A DNA stretch of 10,457 bases, taken from an uncultured Clostridia bacterium (GTDB lineage Bacteria; Bacillota; Clostridia; TANB77; CAG-508). Of the stretch, positions 6,809 through 10,457 are shown piece by piece. Under the pieces are notes generated by a model. The model was not told the DNA's origin. It worked only from the letters and a program-made list of their open reading frames with translations, and searched no databases. Position 1 is the stretch's first letter, and every line of letters begins with the position of its first letter. Location of the stretch: positions 1 through 10,457 of the forward strand of contig CANPZT010000038.1 of the NCBI GenBank assembly GCA_947589135.1. Reading direction: 5' to 3'. Both the position numbers and the translations under genes were made by a program.

Positions 6809-8468
6809 AAAATATTCCTACAATCTCTCCATTTTCATCTATATCAATGCTTTCTGCTGCTGGTACTTTTGGAAGTCCTGGCATTGTCATTATTTTTCCA
6901 GCAAGAACTACAACAAATCCTGCTCCTGATTTTAATTCTACATTTCTAACTGTTATATTATAGTCATTCTTACATTCTAGATTTTTCGGATCATCTGAAA
7001 AAGAATATTGTGTTTTTGCAATACAAACTGGTAAATTTGCATATCCTAATTCTTCTATTTTTTCAATTTCTTTTAATGCTTCTTCTGAATATTCTACACC
7101 TTTTGCTCCATATATTTTATTTGCTACTTTTTCAATTTTTTCTTTAATAGAATCTTCTAATTCATACATATATTGTAATTTTGTATCATTATTGGTTAAA
7201 TCAACAATTTTATTTGCAATATCTGTTGCTCCTTCTCCTCCTTTTGCCCATCCTTCTACTAAACTTAAATTAACTTGCTTTTCTTCTAATTTCTTTCTTA
7301 AAATTTCTATTTCTCTTTCTGTATCTTGATTATACTTATTTATTGCAACAATTACATTTAATCCAAATTTATTTTTTATATTATCTATATGACGATATAA
7401 GTTGTCAATTCCTTTTTCTAGCCCTTCTATATTTTCCTCTTGAATTTTTTCTTTTTCAACTCCACCATGATATTTTAATGCTTTAATTGTTGCTACTAAT
7501 ACAACTGCATCTGGTTTTATATTCGCTTTTCTACATTTTATGTCTAAAAATTTTTCTGCTCCCAAATCTGCTCCAAATCCAGCTTCTGTAATTACATAAT
7601 CTCCTAATTTTAGTGCTAATTTTGTTGCAATAATACTATTGCATCCATGTGCTATATTTGCAAAAGGACCTCCATGAACAATTACTGGAGTATGCTCTAA
7701 TGTTTGTACTAAATTAGGTTTTAAAGCATCTTTTAATAAAACAGTCATACTTCCTTGTGCATTTAGTTGTTTTGCATAAATAGGTTGTCCTTCTTTGTTA
7801 TAACCAATTAAAATATTCCCTAATCTTTCTTTTAAATCTTTTAAATCTTTTGCTAAACATAATATTGCCATAATCTCTGAAGCAACTGTTATATCAAACT
7901 TGTCATGTCTTGGTACAATCTTTTGCTCACCTGATAGTCCTGTTTCAATTTCCCTTAGTTGTCTATCATTTAAGTCTACACATCTTTTCCATACAACTTT
8001 TTCAAAACCTAATTCATTTCCAAAATAGATATGATTGTCAATTAAGCTTGCAAGTAAATTATTAGCAGATGTAATTGCATGAATATCTCCAGTAAAATGT
8101 AAATTAATATCTTCCATTGGTGCAATTTGTACTTTTCCACCTCCTGTTGCTCCCCCTTTAATTCCAAATACTGGTCCTAAAGATGGCTCCCTTAATGCTA
8201 AAACTGATTTCTTTCCTATTTTTCTTAATCCATCCGCAATGGCAATAGACATTGTTGTTTTTCCTTCTCCTAACGGAGTTGGACTAATTGCTGTTACTAA
8301 AATTAATTTTCCATCTTTTTTGTTTTTTAAGTTTTCATATACTTCATTAGAAATTTTTGCTTTATATTTTCCATATTGTTCAATATTTTCTTCACTAATA
8401 TCAACTTTTTTAGCTATATCTACTATTTTTTCTAATTTCGTATTTCTTGCAATTTCTATATCTGTCAT
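6807..8468 (-). CDS. fhs: Formate-tetrahydrofolate ligase
   Basis: Fhs joins formate to tetrahydrofolate using ATP to make 10-formyltetrahydrofolate. It feeds purine and formyl-methionine synthesis and, in acetogens and purine fermenters, the folate branch of one-carbon metabolism. The nucleotide loop PTPLGEGKTT (63-72) and the family block EPSLGPVFGIKGGATGGG (94-111), followed by NLHFTGDIHAI, are intact. The C-terminus MPGLPKVPAAESIDID is typical. I place the start at the ATG at 8466-8468 (protein begins MTDIEIARN, 553 residues), matching the usual N-terminus. AAGGAG lies at 8485-8480, 11 bases upstream. The in-frame GTG at 8477 would sit only two bases from that site and add three residues, so I reject it. 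It follows the Nudix gene by 23 bases and ends in a terminator, making it the last gene of the - strand cluster. No sign of damage. Confidence 0.97.
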   Translation of the reverse strand: MTDIEIARNTKLEKIVDIAKKVDISEENIEQYGKYKAKISNEVYENLKNKKDGKLILVTAISPTPLGEGKTTMSIAIADGLRKIGKKSVLALREPSLGPVFGIKGGATGGGKVQIAPMEDINLHFTGDIHAITSANNLLASLIDNHIYFGNELGFEKVVWKRCVDLNDRQLREIETGLSGEQKIVPRHDKFDITVASEIMAILCLAKDLKDLKERLGNILIGYNKEGQPIYAKQLNAQGSMTVLLKDALKPNLVQTLEHTPVIVHGGPFANIAHGCNSIIATKLALKLGDYVITEAGFGADLGAEKFLDIKCRKANIKPDAVVLVATIKALKYHGGVEKEKIQEENIEGLEKGIDNLYRHIDNIKNKFGLNVIVAINKYNQDTEREIEILRKKLEEKQVNLSLVEGWAKGGEGATDIANKIVDLTNNDTKLQYMYELEDSIKEKIEKVANKIYGAKGVEYSEEALKEIEKIEELGYANLPVCIAKTQYSFSDDPKNLECKNDYNITVRNVELKSGAGFVVVLAGKIMTMPGLPKVPAAESIDIDENGEIVGIF

Positions 8469-8491
8469 TATTACCACATCTCCTTAATATT

Positions 8492-8968
8492 TTATTTTAT
8501 AATAGGTTTTTTATCTTTTATAAATATTTTTATATCTTCTAATACTTTTCTATCTACATGTAGTATATTCTTTGGTAAATCATAAATTGAAAACCATTTT
8601 ACTTCAGATACTTCTTTATCATTAAATTTTATTTCTCCTTTATAATCTTCACAGAAAAAAACGTGATTTAAGATATAAACTTTATCACCATTTGGATATT
8701 CATGATATAAATCTTTCCCAGCATATATTCCAAAAAACTGAGGTTCTATTGGTTCTACATTAATTTCTTCTTTAATTTCTCTTTTTAGAACATCTAAAAA
8801 TTCTTCTCCAGGTTCCATTCCTCCACCATGCATTGCCCATTTTCCATCATCTGCTCTCTTCTGTAATAATACTTTTTCATCTTTACAAATAATTAATCCA
8901 GATGTTGGCATAAACATTGCCATATGGTCTATTTTATCTCTCATTGATTTTACATATCCACTTATCAT
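8492..8968 (-). CDS. Nudix hydrolase
   Basis: This 158-residue single-domain protein belongs to the Nudix superfamily, metal-dependent enzymes that hydrolyse nucleoside diphosphates linked to another group. The Nudix box spans residues 49-71: Gly49, Glu55, Arg63-Glu64-Ile65, Glu67-Glu68 and Val71 are in place, so the Mg-binding glutamates are present. The glycine usually found near the end of the box is Asn70, a common variant. An N-terminal strand (SGLIICKDEKVLLQKR, about 23-38) leads into the box, and EVSEVKWFSIYDLP (about 121-134) is the usual C-terminal strand and turn. The ATG at 8968 has AAAGGA about 9 bases upstream. It sits 47 bases after the DUF212 gene and 23 bases before fhs, so it is probably in the same transcript. 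The sequence does not fix the substrate; a house-cleaning or NUDT-like ADP-ribose/dNTP role is possible. Confidence 0.92.
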   Translation of the reverse strand: MISGYVKSMRDKIDHMAMFMPTSGLIICKDEKVLLQKRADDGKWAMHGGGMEPGEEFLDVLKREIKEEINVEPIEPQFFGIYAGKDLYHEYPNGDKVYILNHVFFCEDYKGEIKFNDKEVSEVKWFSIYDLPKNILHVDRKVLEDIKIFIKDKKPIIK

Positions 8969-9015
8969 ATTTTTCTATCCTTTTTATATTTTTTTATTAT
9001 ACAATAATAAATATT

Positions 9016-9459
9016 CTACATTAATATTCCTACAATTAAACCTATTCCGGCTCCAACTATAACTTGTAAAGGTGTATGTCCTAATACCTCAACTAATTTT
9101 TCTTGTACTTGAACATTAGTAAGACCTGGTGTTTCTATTATTTTATTTAATAATACTGCTTGCTTTCCTGCTGCTCTTCTAACTCCACATGCATCATACA
9201 TAACAACACAAGCCATAACTAATGCTAACGCAAAAGTAGGTGAACTTACTCCTTCATATTTTCCTATAAGTGTTGCTAAACTTGTTACTACTGCTGAATG
9301 AGAACTTGGCATTCCACCTGCACCTATAATTCTTTTAAAATTAAACTTCTTTGTTGTTACTAAATCATAAATTAACTTAAATAACTGAATTCCAAACCAT
9401 AAAAGAAATGGTATGTATATATATTTATTTTGTGCAAAAGCTATAAAGTCGTTTTTCAT
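9016..9459 (-). CDS. Divergent PAP2 family membrane protein (DUF212, YuiD-like)
   Basis: This 147-residue integral membrane protein matches the DUF212/YuiD group, distantly related to PAP2 phosphatases; its reaction is not established. Family blocks are GGMPSSHSA (48-56), DACGVRRAAGKQA (89-101) and LGHTPLQV (126-133). Hydrophobic segments lie at about 14-31, 55-66, 74-88 and 131-147. PSSHSA resembles the SGH-type PAP2 motif and suggests a polyprenyl-phosphate-like substrate, but that is inference. The ATG at 9459 has a weakly placed GAGGGG about 12 bases upstream. It lies 44 bases after xseB and 47 before the Nudix gene. In clostridia such genes often sit near xseB and isoprenoid genes, which agrees with the placement here although no isoprenoid gene is visible in this window. 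Confidence 0.92.
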   Translation of the reverse strand: MKNDFIAFAQNKYIYIPFLLWFGIQLFKLIYDLVTTKKFNFKRIIGAGGMPSSHSAVVTSLATLIGKYEGVSSPTFALALVMACVVMYDACGVRRAAGKQAVLLNKIIETPGLTNVQVQEKLVEVLGHTPLQVIVGAGIGLIVGILM

Positions 9460-9503
9460 ATTTTATTTTATCCCCTCTCGTTACGTTATTTAGTTTTACA
9501 GAG

Positions 9504-9728
9504 TTATTCATTATTTGCTTCAAAATCTTCTTCTGTTATTTTTCCATCCTTTTCAACTAAAATAGTAATCTTTTTTTCAGCTTCTTCTAATATTTTATTG
9601 CATTCTTTTGAAATTTTTATTCCTTCTTCAAACTTTGAAACAGAATCATCTAAATTAAGTTCTCCATTTTCTAATTCCGCAACAATTTCTTCTAACATTT
9701 CCATTTTTTCTTCAAAACTTTTACTCAT
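9504..9728 (-). CDS. xseB: Exodeoxyribonuclease VII small subunit
   Basis: XseB is the small helical subunit that coats the extension of XseA in exonuclease VII, which degrades single-stranded DNA into oligonucleotides. The 74-residue product has the usual length and the family pattern: SFEEKMEMLEEIVAELENGELNLDDSV near the N-terminus, then FEEGIKISKECNKILEEAEKKI, forming two antiparallel helices. The ATG at 9728 has a perfect AAGGAG spaced 6-7 bases. The partner xseA usually lies immediately upstream, but here the upstream neighbour is a membrane protein 88 bases away, so xseA must be elsewhere. Downstream is the DUF212 gene at 44 bases. Confidence 0.94.
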   Translation of the reverse strand: MSKSFEEKMEMLEEIVAELENGELNLDDSVSKFEEGIKISKECNKILEEAEKKITILVEKDGKITEEDFEANNE

Positions 9729-9816
9729 TTTGTTCTCCTTTTTTATTTAGTATCGTACATTTTTAAAAAAATTTAATATAAAATTTTATTTTCAAAAACA
9801 TTTATTTTTAATAATA

Positions 9817-10335
9817 CTATTCTGTTACTTGTCCTGTGGCTATATTTACTTGATACCACGCTAAAACGGCTGTTGTTTCTTTATTATTAACAGAAACCAT
9901 ATAAATATCACCCTCACGATTACCAATATTGAAAGTTACAGAATTATCATTTGGTCCCCAAGTATTTTTTGCTAGTTCAATTACTTTTTCTTCATCTGTT
10001 GGTCCTTCGTTTTGAGCAATACTTTCTTGTTCTTCTCTTCCTATAATTTGTTCTTTAGGTTGTTCTTGATTATTTTGTACAGCTTGGCTTATTTCATTGT
10101 TTATTATATTTTCTTCTATGGTATTTTCTTCTTCAATAGTATTGTCTTCTTGTAATGAGTTTGTATCTTCTTGTTCTATTTCGTTCTCATTTGTTTCTTC
10201 TATAATTGTATTTTCATCTTCACCATTTACAACACTTGTATTTTGCTTTTTAAAAACAAAATATCCTGCTATTACTAATAAACAAATTACTACAATGCTA
10301 GTAATTACAATGATTATTTTTGTTCTTTTATCCAT
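9817..10335 (-). CDS. Membrane-anchored protein with acidic linker and small C-terminal domain
   Basis: I do not recognise a named gene. The 172-residue product starts MDKRTK, followed by one hydrophobic segment (about 7-27) and KK, fitting a single N-terminal anchor with the rest outside the cell. Residues 38-112 form an acidic, Asn/Gln/Glu-rich linker with loosely repeated ENTIEE units (for example 41-46, 64-69 and 70-75). The last 60 residues (113-172) look folded: an amphipathic helix DEEKVIELAKNTWG, then strands ending in AVLAWYQVNIATGQVTE. The end resembles the PepSY-like pattern where a strand is followed by xVxxxTGxV; that is a resemblance, not an assignment. The ATG at 10335 has AGGAAGGA about 11 bases upstream. 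xseB begins 88 bases downstream. Base use is like the neighbours. It could be a lipid-free surface protein or a sensor of cell envelope state; function is unknown. Confidence 0.8.
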   Translation of the reverse strand: MDKRTKIIIVITSIVVICLLVIAGYFVFKKQNTSVVNGEDENTIIEETNENEIEQEDTNSLQEDNTIEEENTIEENIINNEISQAVQNNQEQPKEQIIGREEQESIAQNEGPTDEEKVIELAKNTWGPNDNSVTFNIGNREGDIYMVSVNNKETTAVLAWYQVNIATGQVTE

Positions 10336-10457
10336 ATTAATCTTATTCCTTCCTAAATGTCAATTGGTTTTAGTTAAAATTCTATTTTTGCATTTTTACT
10401 TGTTGAAGGATATACTCATACTAAAGATTTAAAAAAGTATTTTATAAGATTACTTAT
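10336..10457. other. Window-end intergenic stretch
   Basis: These 122 bases lie upstream of the membrane-anchored protein. I see its ribosome binding site but no complete gene, no hairpin terminator and no convincing promoter. A TTGACA on the - strand (about 10363-10358) is too close to the ribosome binding site to be the -35 box of this gene. A - strand frame ends in a TGA near 10418 after about 13 codons from the window edge. It could be the tail of another gene but cannot be judged. Confidence 0.4.

Noticed and set aside
8469..8491. Tetrahydrofolate riboswitch in front of fhs
   Set aside because: Only 23 bases separate fhs from the Nudix gene, too short for a riboswitch.
1..10457. CRISPR array, prophage, toxin-antitoxin or defence system
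   Set aside because: There are no regularly spaced short repeats, no integrase, transposase or nuclease-pair genes, and all genes but one fall in ordinary cellular families.

Overview
The window is strongly AT-rich DNA from what looks like an endospore-forming, low-GC member of the Firmicutes, most likely a clostridium or an uncultured gut clostridial relative. The evidence is a germination protease (gpr), a YtxC-family sporulation gene, a formate-tetrahydrofolate ligase typical of anaerobes, AGGAG-type ribosome binding sites and coding regions dominated by A/T-ending codons. No species can be named from sequence alone.

Layout. Positions 1-2150 run on the + strand. They hold the 3' two-thirds of a GH57/DUF1957 glycogen branching enzyme, a very strong hairpin terminator, then ytxC with a small terminator built over its stop codon. 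From about 2400 to the end everything is on the - strand. In transcription order from the right these are: a one-pass membrane protein with an acidic linker, xseB, a DUF212/YuiD divergent PAP2-type membrane protein, a Nudix hydrolase and fhs, ending in an intrinsic terminator. Then come a structured intergenic region of about 415 bases, uvrA (with a one-base frameshift near its 3' end) and gpr. ytxC and gpr converge on a structured intergenic region of about 270 bases.

Function. The set is mostly housekeeping: DNA repair (UvrA, and the small subunit of exonuclease VII), one-carbon metabolism (Fhs), nucleotide clean-up (Nudix), glycogen structure (GH57) and sporulation/germination (YtxC, Gpr). 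The genes from xseB to fhs are spaced 23-47 bases apart and are probably co-transcribed. The membrane protein 88 bases upstream may share that transcript.

No obviously new multi-gene system (defence, mobile or biosynthetic) is visible. The parts that known genes do not explain are the intergenic structures: two nested inverted-repeat elements (2160-2376 and 6416-6695), a hairpin that would cover the gpr ribosome binding site, and the single-base frameshift in uvrA just before the second ABC signature motif.
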